DNA from: RPRC01 sp034933285
GTDB taxonomy: Bacteria; Desulfobacterota; Desulfuromonadia; Geobacterales; Geobacteraceae
Assembly (NCBI GenBank): GCA_034933285.1
Contig: JAYFNT010000009.1
Coordinates: forward strand, 62,001-126,000
Length of the DNA stretch: 64,000 nt
Direction: 5' to 3'
Below the pieces are notes generated by a model. It searched no databases. It worked only from the letters and a program-made list of their open reading frames with translations, and was not told where the DNA came from. Below, one piece after another: positions 1 to 9,321 of this stretch. Position numbers and translations under genes: made by a program. Numbering within the stretch: position 1 is the first letter of the stretch; the number at the start of each line of letters is the position of its first letter.

Positions 1-406
1 CCCAGCTCGCCGTGAACTGGACCAGGTAGGAGTCGGCAGGATTCTCGACGGAGGGGGATATGGGGGCAGCTCCCCTTTCGCTGGAGCGATCCCTACCGAA
101 GCTGGCTCCGGCGTCGATCTGCGGGAAGAGCGCGGAACGGGTCGTGATGTATTGCCCGACGTACTGCTCGATCCTGGCCGCGGCGATTTTGACGTCCTTG
201 TTTTCGGCCAGGCCGATGCGGATGAGATCATTGAGGACAGGGTCGTCAAACTGTTCCCACCATGGGGTGTCGGCAAGTTCCTGCGTCTCCTGCTCCTGGA
301 GTCGCCAGTTCTGCGGGGTATCGACGGCAGGGCGCCGGTAGTCGGGGCCGACCATACATCCCTGGATGAAGAGGACAAGCGCTGAGATAATCATAAGTTC
401 TCGCAT
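1..406 (-). CDS. RND efflux outer-membrane factor (NodT/OprM family), partial
   Basis: The first 135 codons of an outer-membrane factor, the TolC-like channel that carries drugs from an RND pump out of the cell. The C-terminal part lies outside the window. The N-terminus has a short hydrophobic stretch ending in an IQGC lipobox (Cys17), then the family hallmarks VGPDYRRP and WWEQFDDPVLNDLI. The ATG at 406 is preceded by a strong GGAGG and begins 3 nt after the pump gene stops, so the three genes form one operon in the order adaptor, pump, channel. The family call is firm; the transported substrate cannot be told. Confidence 0.9.
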   Translation of the reverse strand, partial: MRELMIISALVLFIQGCMVGPDYRRPAVDTPQNWRLQEQETQELADTPWWEQFDDPVLNDLIRIGLAENKDVKIAAARIEQYVGQYITTRSALFPQIDAGASFGRDRSSERGAAPISPSVENPADSYLVQFTASW

Positions 407-409
407 GGG

Positions 410-3400
410 CTATTCCTCCTTTCCGGGGGCTGATAAAGACGGTGTCGATTCGCTGTCTCCACCATGTCCGCTTGGTGGATTATGCGAGTCTTTCTTTCCG
501 CGATGCCCAAGCTTCTCCACCACGTAGAAGGTGACCGGGATCAGGAAGATGGCTATGAAGGAGGCAGTGGTCATGCCGAAGATGACCGTGGTTCCCATGA
601 CCTGGCGCGAGATGGCGCCCGCACCGCTGGCGATGGCCAGCGGCACGCAGCCGAGGATGAAAGCGAACGAGGTCATGAGGATCGGCCGCAGCCTGAGCCG
701 CGCGCCCTTGAGGGCTGCATCCATGATCGTCTCGCCCTTCTCGTACTCCATCTTGGCGAACTCGACGATGAGGATGGCGTTCTTGGCCGCCAGGCCGATG
801 AGCATGACAAGGCCGATCTGGGCGTAGATGTTGTTCTCGAAGCTGCGGAACAACAGGCCGGCGAATGCTCCGGCCACCGCGACGGGGGTGCCGAGAAGGA
901 CCGAGAACGGCAGCGACCAGCTCTCGTACTGGGCGGCCAGGATCAGGAAGACGCACAGAAACGAGAAGGCAAAGATGGCAACCGGCGATACCCCCTCCAT
1001 GGCCTTTTTCTCCTGGAACGACATGCCGCTGTAGTCATACCCCATCTCCCGCGGCATGGTTTCGGCGAACACCTCCTCCAGCGCCTTCATGGCCTGGGCC
1101 GAGCTGTAACCGGGCGCGGCCGTGGCATTGATCTGGGCCGACCGGTAAAGGTTGAAGCGCAGAGTGAACTCGGGCCCGACGACGTTCCGGACCGTGGTCA
1201 GCGTGGACAGCGGCACGGTCTGGCCCTCGTTGTTACGCACGTAGAACTGGCCGATATTATCGATGTTGGTCCGGTAGTCACCTTCTGCCTGCAGGAACAC
1301 CTGCCACTGGCGGCCGAAGCGGTTGAAGTAGTTGATGAAGCCGCTTCCCATGAAACTCTGCAGGACCTTGTAGACGTCCGAGATGTTGACTCCCTGCTTC
1401 AGCACCTTATCCCGGTCCACATCCACGAAGAGCTGGGGCACGGTGGGCAGGAAGGTGGTGGTGATCCGCGCCAGCTCCGGCCGCTTCTGGGCCGCCTCGA
1501 TGAACTTTTTCGTGTTTTCCGAGAGAAAGGCGATGTCCTTCCCGGCCCGGTCTTCGAGGATGAAGGTTACCCCGCCCGAGGTGCCGACCCCGATGATCGC
1601 CGGGGGCGGGAAGGCGAAGCCCATGGCGCCGGGGATCCCGGCCATCTTCTTCGAGATCGATGCCTTGATGGCCTCGTACTTTTCTTCAGGCTTCTTCCGC
1701 TTGGCCCACTCCTCCAGTGAAACGAAGAAAAAGGCACTGTAGGTGTTCTGCACCTGGCTGAGCATGTTGTAGCCGATGATGGAAGAGCAGTACTTAACCC
1801 CGGGAGTCTTGGTGATGATCTCCTCGGCCTGCCGGGCGACTTCACCGGTACGTTGGAGCGAGGCGGCATTGGGCAGCTGGATGCCGGCGAAGATGAACCC
1901 CTGGTCTTCGTCGGGGAGGAAGCTGCTGGGAATGGAATTACCCGAGATGCCCGCCAGTACAGTAATTCCGGCAAGAAGGACGAGGCTGATCAGGCTTTTG
2001 CGGATGGCCATTGAGCAGCCGCTGATGTACCCGTCCGTGGCCCGGCCGAAGACCCGGTTGAACCAGTCGTAGAACTTCTGCAGGGGGCCGGTTCCTTTGA
2101 CCTTGGGTTTCAACAGTAGTGCGCACAGGGCAGGGGAGAGGGAGAGGGCGTTGAAGGCCGAGAAGATGACCGATATTGCAATGGTCACCGCGAACTGCTG
2201 GTAGAGCTGGCCGGTGATTCCCGGTATGAAAGCGGTCGGCACGAACACTGCCGACAGGATGATGGCGATGGCGATGACCGGCCCCGACACCTCCTCCATG
2301 GCCTTCAGGGCCGCATCCTTGGGCGACATCCCGTGCTCGATGTGGTGCTCCACCGCCTCGACCACGACGATGGCGTCGTCCACGACGAGGCCGATGGCCA
2401 GCACCAGGCCGAACAGGGAGAGGGTGTTGATGGAGAACCCCAGCATGGGGAACACGATGAACGTACCGATCAGCGACACCGGAACAGCCAGCAGGGGGAT
2501 CAGGGTGGCGCGCCACCCCTGCAGGAAGATGAAGACCACGAGCACCACCAGGAACAGTGCCTCGAAGAATGTCTGCTGGATCTCCTTCATCCCCTCTGTG
2601 ACCGCCAGCGTGGTATCCAGGGCAACCGTATAGTCCAGGTCCGGCGGGAACCTCTGCTTCAGCTCTTCCATCAGCTTCTTGGCGCCGTTGGCGGCCTCCA
2701 GGGCGTTGGTGCCCGGCATCTGGTAGAGGGCGATGAGGGCGCACGGCTTGCCGTTCAGACGCCCCTCGATGTTGTAGGTCTGGGCGCCAAGCTCGATGCG
2801 GGCCACGTCCCTGACCCGGACTATGGATCCGTCCGGGTCTGCCCGGAGCACGATGTTGCCGAATTCCTGCTCGGACTGCAGGCGGCCCTGGGCGCGTACG
2901 GTGTAGGTGAACTCCTGCCCCTTTGGAATCGGTGGCGCGCCCACTTGGCCCGCCGGGTTCACGGTGTTCTGGGCGTTGACGGCATTTATGATCTCGGGGA
3001 TGGTGATATTGAGCTTGGCCAGCTGGTCCGGCTTCACCCAGATGCGCATGGCGTACTGGCCTGCGCCGAACACCGTGACGCTGGCGATCCCCTTGATGCG
3101 GGTCATCTGGTCATTTATATTGATGTATGAATAGTTGGCCAGGAATATGTTGTCGTAGGTCCCTTTTGGAGAGTAGAGGGCAAACATGATCAGCGGCGAC
3201 GAGGTCGATTTCTGCACCGTCACCCCGTAGTTGCGCACGTCTGTCGGAAGCTGGGACTCAGCCTGCCCCTCGCGCATCTGGGCCAGCAGCTGGTCGGTGC
3301 TGGCGTCGGTCTTCAGGTCGAAGTAGTTGTAGAGGGTCATGGCTCCGTTGTTGGCGTTGACGGAGTACATGTAGTCCAGGTTGTCCACCCCGGACATCTG

Positions 3401-3601
3401 CTGCTCGATGGGCGTGGCCACCGACTGTTCCAGGGTGAGGGCGTCGGCCCCGGTGTAGGTGGCGTTGACCTGTATCGCTGGCGGGACGATGTTGGGGAAC
3501 TGGGCAATCGGAAGCCGGGACATGGCCACCAGGCCGCCGATGACCATGAGGATCGAAATCACCATGGCGACAATGGGACGATTTATGAAGAATCTTGACA
3601 T
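410..3601 (-). CDS. RND multidrug efflux pump, inner-membrane subunit (HAE1/AcrB-like)
   Basis: A 1063-residue proton-driven efflux transporter of the AcrB/MexB/TtgB type, the full length usual for the family. It starts with the classic SRFFINRPIVAMVISI first membrane helix and has two large periplasmic loops between helices 1-2 and 7-8. The proton-relay residues are present: the Asp pair in helix 4 (GLVVDDAIVVVE) and the Lys in the helix 10 motif GLAAKNAILIVEFAK. The C-terminal tail is Ser/Gly/Pro-rich. It lies 6 nt after the adaptor gene and 3 nt before the channel gene. It probably exports hydrophobic compounds across both membranes; which ones is unknown. No local TetR-type repressor is visible in the window. 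Confidence 0.95.
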   Translation of the reverse strand: MSRFFINRPIVAMVISILMVIGGLVAMSRLPIAQFPNIVPPAIQVNATYTGADALTLEQSVATPIEQQMSGVDNLDYMYSVNANNGAMTLYNYFDLKTDASTDQLLAQMREGQAESQLPTDVRNYGVTVQKSTSSPLIMFALYSPKGTYDNIFLANYSYININDQMTRIKGIASVTVFGAGQYAMRIWVKPDQLAKLNITIPEIINAVNAQNTVNPAGQVGAPPIPKGQEFTYTVRAQGRLQSEQEFGNIVLRADPDGSIVRVRDVARIELGAQTYNIEGRLNGKPCALIALYQMPGTNALEAANGAKKLMEELKQRFPPDLDYTVALDTTLAVTEGMKEIQQTFFEALFLVVLVVFIFLQGWRATLIPLLAVPVSLIGTFIVFPMLGFSINTLSLFGLVLAIGLVVDDAIVVVEAVEHHIEHGMSPKDAALKAMEEVSGPVIAIAIILSAVFVPTAFIPGITGQLYQQFAVTIAISVIFSAFNALSLSPALCALLLKPKVKGTGPLQKFYDWFNRVFGRATDGYISGCSMAIRKSLISLVLLAGITVLAGISGNSIPSSFLPDEDQGFIFAGIQLPNAASLQRTGEVARQAEEIITKTPGVKYCSSIIGYNMLSQVQNTYSAFFFVSLEEWAKRKKPEEKYEAIKASISKKMAGIPGAMGFAFPPPAIIGVGTSGGVTFILEDRAGKDIAFLSENTKKFIEAAQKRPELARITTTFLPTVPQLFVDVDRDKVLKQGVNISDVYKVLQSFMGSGFINYFNRFGRQWQVFLQAEGDYRTNIDNIGQFYVRNNEGQTVPLSTLTTVRNVVGPEFTLRFNLYRSAQINATAAPGYSSAQAMKALEEVFAETMPREMGYDYSGMSFQEKKAMEGVSPVAIFAFSFLCVFLILAAQYESWSLPFSVLLGTPVAVAGAFAGLLFRSFENNIYAQIGLVMLIGLAAKNAILIVEFAKMEYEKGETIMDAALKGARLRLRPILMTSFAFILGCVPLAIASGAGAISRQVMGTTVIFGMTTASFIAIFLIPVTFYVVEKLGHRGKKDSHNPPSGHGGDSESTPSLSAPGKEE

Positions 3602-3607
3602 GGCGCC

Positions 3608-4819
3608 CTACCTCTTCCCGGCCGGCGCCGGTGCGGAAGTCCCGGACGCCTTCTTGTCGGCCGATTTCGGTCCCGTTTCGCCTGGCGGCACAAACGGTCT
3701 GGGGTTGACCGGCATTCCATCCTTGACCTTCTGAACGCCTTCGGCTACCACTTTCTCGCCCGGTTGCAGCCCCTTGCTCACCACCTGCAGGGAACCGACG
3801 CGCTGACCCGTTTCAACCGGGCGGATGCTGACCTTGTTGTCGGGGCCGACCACGGCCACCAGGAGTTTCCCCTGCATTTCCGTGACGGCCCTCTGCGGAA
3901 CCAGCAGCGCGTTCCGTTCGATTCCCATCCTGGCCCTGACCTTGGCAAACTGTCCCGGACGCAGCAGGTTCCCGGGATTGGGGAACAGGGTGGCCACCTT
4001 GATGGTGCCGGTCTTCGGATCGATCTGGCGGTCGGCGAAGCTGATTTTCCCCTTGTGGGGGAATGTTCTGCCGTCGGCGAGGATCAGCTCCAGCTCAGTC
4101 TTGTCGGCCTTGTTCTTTCGGTTCTCCATGGCTTTCAGGTACTGCTGCTCGCTTATCGGCACATACACCCGGATGGGATCCACGGTCGAGACCGTGGTCA
4201 GTTCAGCCCCGTGGTTCGGCCCGACCAGGTCGCCGATCTGGGCCTTGGCGATGCCCGCCACACCGGTGATGAGGGAAGTGACCCTGGTGAACTCCAGGTT
4301 GAGCCGGGCTTTCTCTACCTCAGCCCTGGCCGCGATCACCGCCGCGTGGGTGGACTGTTCTGTGCCGGTGGCATCGTCCAGGTCCTTCTGGCTGACTGCG
4401 TTCTGGGCAGCCAGGGGCTTGACGCGCTTGAGGTTGGCCTTGGCCGTGGCCCAGCGTGCTTCCTGCTGGGCCAGCTGTCCCCTGGCCTGGTCGAGGTTCG
4501 TCTGGAAAACCCGGGGATCGATCCGGAACAGCACCTGGCCTTTCCTGACCACATCACCCTCCGTGTAGTTCTGGCTGATGAGGTAGCCGTCGACCTGTGG
4601 CCTTATATTGGCATTGACCGAACCGTCCGTCGAGGCGACCCACTCCATGTAGAACGGCACATCCTGCTGGACGACAGCCACGACTTCCACCACCGGAGGA
4701 GGAGGGGCTGCAGCTTCCTTTTTCTTGCAGCCGGCAACGGAACAGAAGAGCAGGGGGAGCAAGATCGTCGATACAAGACGGTACAGTGAGTTGAAATGAG
4801 TATTTCTGATGTGATCCAT
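3608..4819 (-). CDS. RND efflux periplasmic adaptor lipoprotein (AcrA/MexA-like)
   Basis: A 403-residue membrane-fusion protein that links the RND pump to the outer-membrane channel. The signal peptide ends in a lipobox SVAGC, so it is probably a lipid-anchored periplasmic protein. Then follow a Pro-rich linker, the barrel-sandwich (lipoyl) half-motifs (VDGYLISQNYTEGDVVRKGQ and GVAGIAKAQIGDLV), a coiled-coil hairpin of about residues 105-175, and the beta-barrel and membrane-proximal domains. An AGGAGGATC ribosome site precedes the ATG. It is the first gene of the efflux operon. The C-terminus is rich in Lys, Pro and Ala. Confidence 0.93.
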   Translation of the reverse strand: MDHIRNTHFNSLYRLVSTILLPLLFCSVAGCKKKEAAAPPPPVVEVVAVVQQDVPFYMEWVASTDGSVNANIRPQVDGYLISQNYTEGDVVRKGQVLFRIDPRVFQTNLDQARGQLAQQEARWATAKANLKRVKPLAAQNAVSQKDLDDATGTEQSTHAAVIAARAEVEKARLNLEFTRVTSLITGVAGIAKAQIGDLVGPNHGAELTTVSTVDPIRVYVPISEQQYLKAMENRKNKADKTELELILADGRTFPHKGKISFADRQIDPKTGTIKVATLFPNPGNLLRPGQFAKVRARMGIERNALLVPQRAVTEMQGKLLVAVVGPDNKVSIRPVETGQRVGSLQVVSKGLQPGEKVVAEGVQKVKDGMPVNPRPFVPPGETGPKSADKKASGTSAPAPAGKR

Positions 4820-4978
4820 AACGATCCTCCTCAGGTAAAGTCACTATTCGGACCTATTGCGCCGCGTGCCAGCGGACACAGCGCAACTCCTGCAACCGGC
4901 GTGAGCGTTACCAGCCGGGCAATCACCATGGCCAATCAGAGCCGCCCGATCGCCACTTTTATGCAACACGCTGTACCG

Positions 4979-5455
4979 CTATTTCACCAGCGGCACGGCA
5001 TCTGCCAGTTCGTAGCGCAGCGCGGCGCGGATCTTGTTCTCGATCTGCAGGTAGCGTGCAACCTTGATGGCAGGCAGGGCCTTGTACAGCTTGGGCGCAA
5101 ACATTTTCTTTATTGCAGCTTCCGCCTGATCGATGGATATCAGTTCGGTAACCATTTTCCTGGCCTTGTCGTCAGTCATGGTGTTTTTGTTGTACTCAGC
5201 GGCATATGCCTGGATCAGATCCGCAACCCTGCCGTTAAGCTTGTCCAGTTCCGCCTGGTATTCGTCGTAGACCGGCCAGAATCTCTGGGCTTCTGTCTCG
5301 GTCAGTTCCATGTTTGCCGCGACCAGCAGTTTCTTGTCGGCTTTGATCTTTTCCAGCATGATCTGCATGTCGCTTTCGGTGGGCTCCTGCGCAGCGAATA
5401 AAGGCAGGGAGATGGACAGGGCTGAGATGAGGATGAAAATGATGATTTTTTTCAT
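4979..5455 (-). CDS. Exported protein of unknown function
   Basis: 158 residues with a clear Sec signal peptide (MKKIIIFILISALSISLPLFA, cut after FAA) and a mature part that is almost wholly charged alpha helix. The pattern (repeated Lys/Glu, a TEAQRFWPVYDEYQ segment, then LIQAYAAEY) recalls small periplasmic helical proteins such as the Spy/CpxP group, but no LTxxQ repeat is obvious, so I do not assign it. An AAAGGATCC ribosome site lies before the ATG. It is on the same strand as the efflux operon (160 nt downstream) and the SYLF gene (50 nt upstream), and may share transcription with the SYLF gene. Confidence 0.75.
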   Translation of the reverse strand: MKKIIIFILISALSISLPLFAAQEPTESDMQIMLEKIKADKKLLVAANMELTETEAQRFWPVYDEYQAELDKLNGRVADLIQAYAAEYNKNTMTDDKARKMVTELISIDQAEAAIKKMFAPKLYKALPAIKVARYLQIENKIRAALRYELADAVPLVK

Positions 5456-5505
5456 GGTTCAGGATCCTTTCGTGTCTGAAGATGGTTGTTCTGCAATCTG
5501 AGACT

Positions 5506-6069
5506 CTAATCCGGTTCTATTCTTGTGATCTTTGTCCCCTGCAGGCCAATCCCTGCCATGAGACCCTTCTGGCTGAAGAAGAACGCATAAATTTCTTTTT
5601 TGGCAGTCGTGGTCGTGAGCGCCTTGGCAACACCCGCATCAACGATTACGATGCTGGGGCCGACCCCGATCTCCCAGCCGCCGCTCTTGTCCAGGTAACG
5701 GAGTGCGGAGTCGGACATGAAAATGAGGGCATAGCCGAATTTCTGGATTCCCGCCTGCAGACCGTACGATGCGGATGCGGTGTTGTAGTAACCGGTCGTC
5801 TTGCCATCCTGTCGCAACGCTCCATTGCCGCCTTGGACGCCGACAATGAATCCGGCCTTGACAATGCTCGGGAAAACCAGAATCCCCTTGGCCTCTTGAG
5901 ACAGCATCCTCGCCACGGGTGAGCTTGCGAAGAGTTCCTGCAAGGCGGCATCCACATCGCTGTCGATCTGGGCGCTGCTGGCAGCGTATGCGGCGCCTGG
6001 ACTCAAGGCCGCAATGGCGAAGAAGCCCGCAAAGATTGTGACTGCTAACGATCTGATAAGAGATGTCAT
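5506..6069 (-). CDS. Exported SYLF-domain protein (Ysc84/DUF500 family)
   Basis: 187 residues: a signal peptide ending AAYAA, then a SYLF domain, a lipid-binding fold. Family features include the start of the domain (VARMLSQEAKGILVFPSIVKAGFIVG), the central GYYNTASASYGLQAG, and the C-terminal FSQKGLMAGIGLQGTKI. The start at 6069 is chosen over longer options because GGAAGGAGAAC sits just upstream and a signal peptide follows directly. About 55 nt upstream of the start there is a sigma-54-like promoter and further up a perfect double palindrome, shared with the divergent sigma-54 activator. A decayed partial copy lies near 24.8 kb. The role is unknown; related bacterial proteins are linked to the envelope. 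Confidence 0.88.
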   Translation of the reverse strand: MTSLIRSLAVTIFAGFFAIAALSPGAAYAASSAQIDSDVDAALQELFASSPVARMLSQEAKGILVFPSIVKAGFIVGVQGGNGALRQDGKTTGYYNTASASYGLQAGIQKFGYALIFMSDSALRYLDKSGGWEIGVGPSIVIVDAGVAKALTTTTAKKEIYAFFFSQKGLMAGIGLQGTKITRIEPD

Positions 6070-6134
6070 GGTTTGTTCTCCTTCCGAAAAATCTTGTGGT
6101 TGGGCATCTGGCTGTCTTGAATTCTTATTGCTAT

Positions 6135-6150
6135 CCCATATATTGTGCCA
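6135..6150 (-). promoter_or_regulatory. Sigma-54-like -24/-12 promoter candidate for the SYLF gene
   Basis: Read on the minus strand the site is TGGCAC-N5-ATGGG. The -24 element is a perfect TGGCAC; the -12 element has GG where GC is usual, at the right spacing (GG-N10-GG). It would start RNA near 6124, giving a leader of about 55 nt before the start at 6069. A sigma-54 activator gene is divergent next door and palindromes sit about 125-160 bp upstream, the normal enhancer distance. The imperfect -12 box keeps confidence moderate. Confidence 0.4.
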
Positions 6151-6246
6151 ACAAGCCGGTTGCACGCATTATTGCCCTAAGAATCAGTAATGATTGGATA
6201 ATGCCAGAGGGTCGGCCGGGCGATCGGGAGCCGCCAAGGGGAGGGC

Positions 6247-6283
6247 GAGACGATATATCGCACAGAAGGCGATATATCGTCTC
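6247..6283. promoter_or_regulatory. Perfect 15-bp inverted repeat with two CGATATATCG boxes (probable activator binding site)
   Basis: GAGACGATATATCGC, a 7-nt spacer, then GCGATATATCGTCTC: the arms are exact reverse complements, and each contains the self-palindromic box CGATATATCG. The two box centres are 19 bp apart, so two dimers could bind on nearly the same DNA face. It lies between the SYLF gene and the sigma-54 activator. The best guess is the upstream activating sequence for that activator. Confidence 0.65.
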
Positions 6284-6564
6284 TCTCGGGGGCATGGCTG
6301 GAATGCAGAGAAAGTAGACGGGGAAATAAGTAAGCGGAACTGGTATTGGTCAAGGAATAGTCGCGTACAGTACATGCAAAAAATGCTGTAGGGAAGCGCA
6401 AGTATTTTTTACCTATTACGGATAACAGGACAGCGGGATAAATCGTTGAAGTTTCGTATGAAATGTCGTCTTGAAATCAGTTTTTGGAGTGATAGAATTA
6501 ATAACAGTCAAAAATGAAAAAACACCCGCTTGACGCTGTTGGGAAATCACTCATTTATATACGG

Positions 6565-6576
6565 ATAATCGATTAT
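6565..6576. promoter_or_regulatory. 12-bp palindrome just upstream of the sigma-54 activator gene
   Basis: ATAATCGATTAT is a perfect palindrome ending 18 nt before the GTG start of the activator gene. Its place suggests an autoregulatory operator, but a 12-bp AT-rich palindrome can arise by chance. Confidence 0.25.
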
Positions 6577-6594
6577 TGATTGAAAAGGACCACA

Positions 6595-8778
6595 GTGGAA
6601 AAAAACCACCGCATGATCCCATCGAAAGTAAACTCCCGGCAGTCGGTTTCAATTGAGGATACTGCATCTGGCAGCATTTCACTCAGTTTACGTCTGGATG
6701 ATCTCCGGCAAATGACCTATGAACTTTTGGCTCCATATATGACGATGTCAATTGATCAGATTGATTCGGAAATCAGGGGGAGTCTTCGACAAATCACCGA
6801 AATTCTAGGCCTTGACAGATGTTATATCGCCCAATTCTCCGTCTCGCAAAAAGGGATCGTCTGTACGCATTGCGCTGATGCTTTGGGGCAAAAACAGGCT
6901 GTAACATTGAGTGAAATTTCTATACCGCAGTGGGTTGTCAAGAAGATAGCTAATCGGGAATGTGTAATTTTTTCCCATGTTGCGGATTTGCCTCAAGAGG
7001 AGAAACAGGCGAGGACGTATTTCCGGAGTGTGGGAACCCGATCACATGTTTCACTCCCTCTGGAAATTGACGGGGAAGTGTTCGGGTGCATGGCCTTGGA
7101 AACCACCCGCTCTGAAATCGAGTGGCCGGAGGGGGTTTTCAGAACTCTCAAACCGCTGACTGACGTCTTTGCATTGTCCATAAAACGGAAAAGGACAAGG
7201 CTGGAATACATGGAAAAAATGCGTTTCGAAATCCAGTTGGCAAACCTTTCAGCACGATTCGTCCAAATGGAGGCGGACGAGATTGATGAGCAGATCGACA
7301 AGTCCCTGGGGGATATCGGGGAGTTCTTCCAGTCAGACCGATGCGGCATTCTTGAAGCTCATACTGATGAGAAGTACTCAAAAATCACCCATGCATGGTA
7401 TGACACAGGCATAGAGCCGGTGTCGAAAGATATCAATATTGCACTGCTTTACCCCTGGTCATACGAGAGACTCGTCATGCATGGCCAAGCCCTCAAAGTT
7501 TCCAATCTCAGGGAACTCCCACCGGAGGCGAAGAAAGACTGTGAGTCGTATGAAGCAATGGGAATCCGTTCGTCTCTCAACATTCCGTTGCATATGGGAA
7601 AATCCATCTGCCATATCTTTGTCTTGAACAATTTGAAAAGAGAAAGATTTTGGCCAGAGGAATATGTATCGCGCTTGCGCCTCGTTGGGGAAGTGTTCGT
7701 AAACGCTTTGAAACGCAAACGAACCGAAATCGAACTGAAGAGATCATACGACGAGATCAGGGATCTGAAGGACAAATTGCAGGTCGAGGCCGAATTTCTC
7801 AGGACTGAGATCAGGACCTGCCGTAACATGCCCGAGATAATCGGCCAGAGTGAAGCGCTCTCAAACGTCCTGAGGTTGGTGGAACAAGTGGCGCCGACCG
7901 ACACTTCCGTGCTTATCTGCGGGGAAACCGGGACAGGCAAGGAGCTCATTGCCCGTGCCATCCATGATATTAGCCTTTACTGCGACAGGACGATGGTCAA
8001 GGTGAACTGTGCCTCTTTGCCCGCCACACTGGTGGAAAGCGAGTTGTTCGGACGCGAGAAAGGAGCCTATACCGGTGCCTTGACACGGCAGATCGGACGC
8101 TTCGAGATGGCGGATGGTTCCACGATTTTCCTTGATGAGATCGCCGAACTGCCACTGGAACTGCAGGCGAAATTGTTGCGGGTGCTGCAGGAGGGCACCT
8201 TCGAACGGCTCGGAAGCCCGAAGACCATCCAGGTTCACTCCCGGGTCATCGCCGCGACTAACCGCAATATCGTGGAGGCAGTCAAAACAGGGAAATTCCG
8301 GCAGGATCTCTTCTATCGCCTGAATGTCTTTCCCATCACCGTGCCGCCGCTCCGCGAAAGAGTCGAGGACATACCAATGCTGGTATGGGCATTCGTCAAC
8401 GAATTCTGCGATAAGATGGGCAAACAGATCCTGAGGATAGAAAAGCGCGATATAGAGGCCCTTCAGCGCTATTCATGGCCGGGCAACGTACGGGAATTGA
8501 GGAATGTCATCGAACATGCCGTCATCGTCAGCACCGGAGCAACTCTGAAGATGCACCTGCCACAGGATGCCGACAAGGAAATTTCATGGGCAAAGACGCT
8601 TCAGGAAGTAGAACTCAGGCATATTATTGAGGTCCTCCAACATACGGGCGGCCGTATCAAGGGAGACAATGGAGCCGCGCGGATACTGGGAATGATCCCG
8701 TCCACCCTCACATCCAGGATGAAGAAACTGGGCATCACGCTCCGCACCGAAAAAGAAAAGGGCGAAATATCATCCTGA
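6595..8778 (+). CDS. Sigma-54-dependent transcriptional activator with two GAF domains (FhlA-like layout)
   Basis: 727 residues. Two GAF sensor domains (about 40-200 and 215-380) are joined by a coiled coil to a sigma-54 AAA+ domain (about 415-640) and a C-terminal Fis-type helix-turn-helix (NGAARILGMIPSTLTSRMKKLG). The Walker A GETGTGKE and Walker B IFLDEIAELP are intact; the sigma-54 contact loop reads GAYTGA rather than GAFTGA, a Tyr variant also found in working activators. GTG at 6595 is preferred because AAAGGA lies 5 nt upstream; a TTG at 6580 is possible. There is no phosphoacceptor domain, so a small ligand or partner protein probably controls it. It likely acts on the divergent SYLF gene. 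Confidence 0.92.
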   Translation: MEKNHRMIPSKVNSRQSVSIEDTASGSISLSLRLDDLRQMTYELLAPYMTMSIDQIDSEIRGSLRQITEILGLDRCYIAQFSVSQKGIVCTHCADALGQKQAVTLSEISIPQWVVKKIANRECVIFSHVADLPQEEKQARTYFRSVGTRSHVSLPLEIDGEVFGCMALETTRSEIEWPEGVFRTLKPLTDVFALSIKRKRTRLEYMEKMRFEIQLANLSARFVQMEADEIDEQIDKSLGDIGEFFQSDRCGILEAHTDEKYSKITHAWYDTGIEPVSKDINIALLYPWSYERLVMHGQALKVSNLRELPPEAKKDCESYEAMGIRSSLNIPLHMGKSICHIFVLNNLKRERFWPEEYVSRLRLVGEVFVNALKRKRTEIELKRSYDEIRDLKDKLQVEAEFLRTEIRTCRNMPEIIGQSEALSNVLRLVEQVAPTDTSVLICGETGTGKELIARAIHDISLYCDRTMVKVNCASLPATLVESELFGREKGAYTGALTRQIGRFEMADGSTIFLDEIAELPLELQAKLLRVLQEGTFERLGSPKTIQVHSRVIAATNRNIVEAVKTGKFRQDLFYRLNVFPITVPPLRERVEDIPMLVWAFVNEFCDKMGKQILRIEKRDIEALQRYSWPGNVRELRNVIEHAVIVSTGATLKMHLPQDADKEISWAKTLQEVELRHIIEVLQHTGGRIKGDNGAARILGMIPSTLTSRMKKLGITLRTEKEKGEISS

Positions 8779-8908
8779 AGCCGGTATTTCGTCCATCCTT
8801 CCGCGACACACCCTTCATTCAATTTTCCAATGTCCTGTTATTTCAATAACCTGTAACTGGCCCTCCTATCATTTGTTGATTGGCATGAATCTCGGATAGC
8901 TGTTTTAC

Positions 8909-9241
8909 ATGATGATCCTGTCAATCGTAAAAATTGCGCCGCTCCCCGGGAAGAGAGAGGATATCTTGTGCGTGCTGAGATCCATCAAGGGCCCGGTCCA
9001 GGCGATGAGCGACTGCGTGGACTGCCGCATCTGCCAGGAAGACGGGGATGACGGAGATATAATCTTCCTGGAGCAGTGGGTGTCGTGGGAAGCTTTCATG
9101 CGGCACATACGGTCGGAACTATACGGGAGGATGCTTGAGGCAATGGAACTCTCCCGGCGGGAGCCGGAGGTTTCCTTCTTCGAGGTTTCGGCCATGCGGG
9201 GGATGGACCTTCTCAAGGCAGTAAGAAGCCAGATGCAGTGA
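8909..9241 (+). CDS. Antibiotic-biosynthesis-monooxygenase-like (ABM/dimeric alpha-beta barrel) protein
   Basis: 110 residues with the pattern of ABM-superfamily proteins: an N-terminal strand ILSIVKIAPLPGKREDIL, a central strand with DIIFLEQWVSWEAFMRHIRSE, and a C-terminal strand region. Family members include quinol monooxygenases and many uncharacterised proteins. It carries an unusual Cys pair (DCVDCRIC). The ribosome site is weak and either of two tandem ATG codons could be used. It lies between the activator and the lipoprotein gene on the same strand. The fold call is moderate; no reaction is claimed. Confidence 0.7.
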   Translation: MMILSIVKIAPLPGKREDILCVLRSIKGPVQAMSDCVDCRICQEDGDDGDIIFLEQWVSWEAFMRHIRSELYGRMLEAMELSRREPEVSFFEVSAMRGMDLLKAVRSQMQ

Positions 9242-9321
9242 ATGAAAGGCGCAATTCCTTTGATTTGGAAGAAGTCGAAAGATTTCACAGTGGGTTAATC
9301 CACAATATCAAGGAGGAGAAC

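Noticed and set aside
464..1720. Long plus-strand open frames opposite the RND pump gene
   Set aside because: They are antisense shadows of a GC-rich real gene: no ribosome site, Arg/His/Asp-rich low-quality protein, and the opposite strand matches AcrB throughout.
8881..8900. TGGCAT-N5-like sequence upstream of the ABM-like gene, similar to the SYLF sigma-54 candidate
   Set aside because: It would start RNA only a few bases before the ATG at 8909, leaving no room for a ribosome site, and the -12 box is poor.
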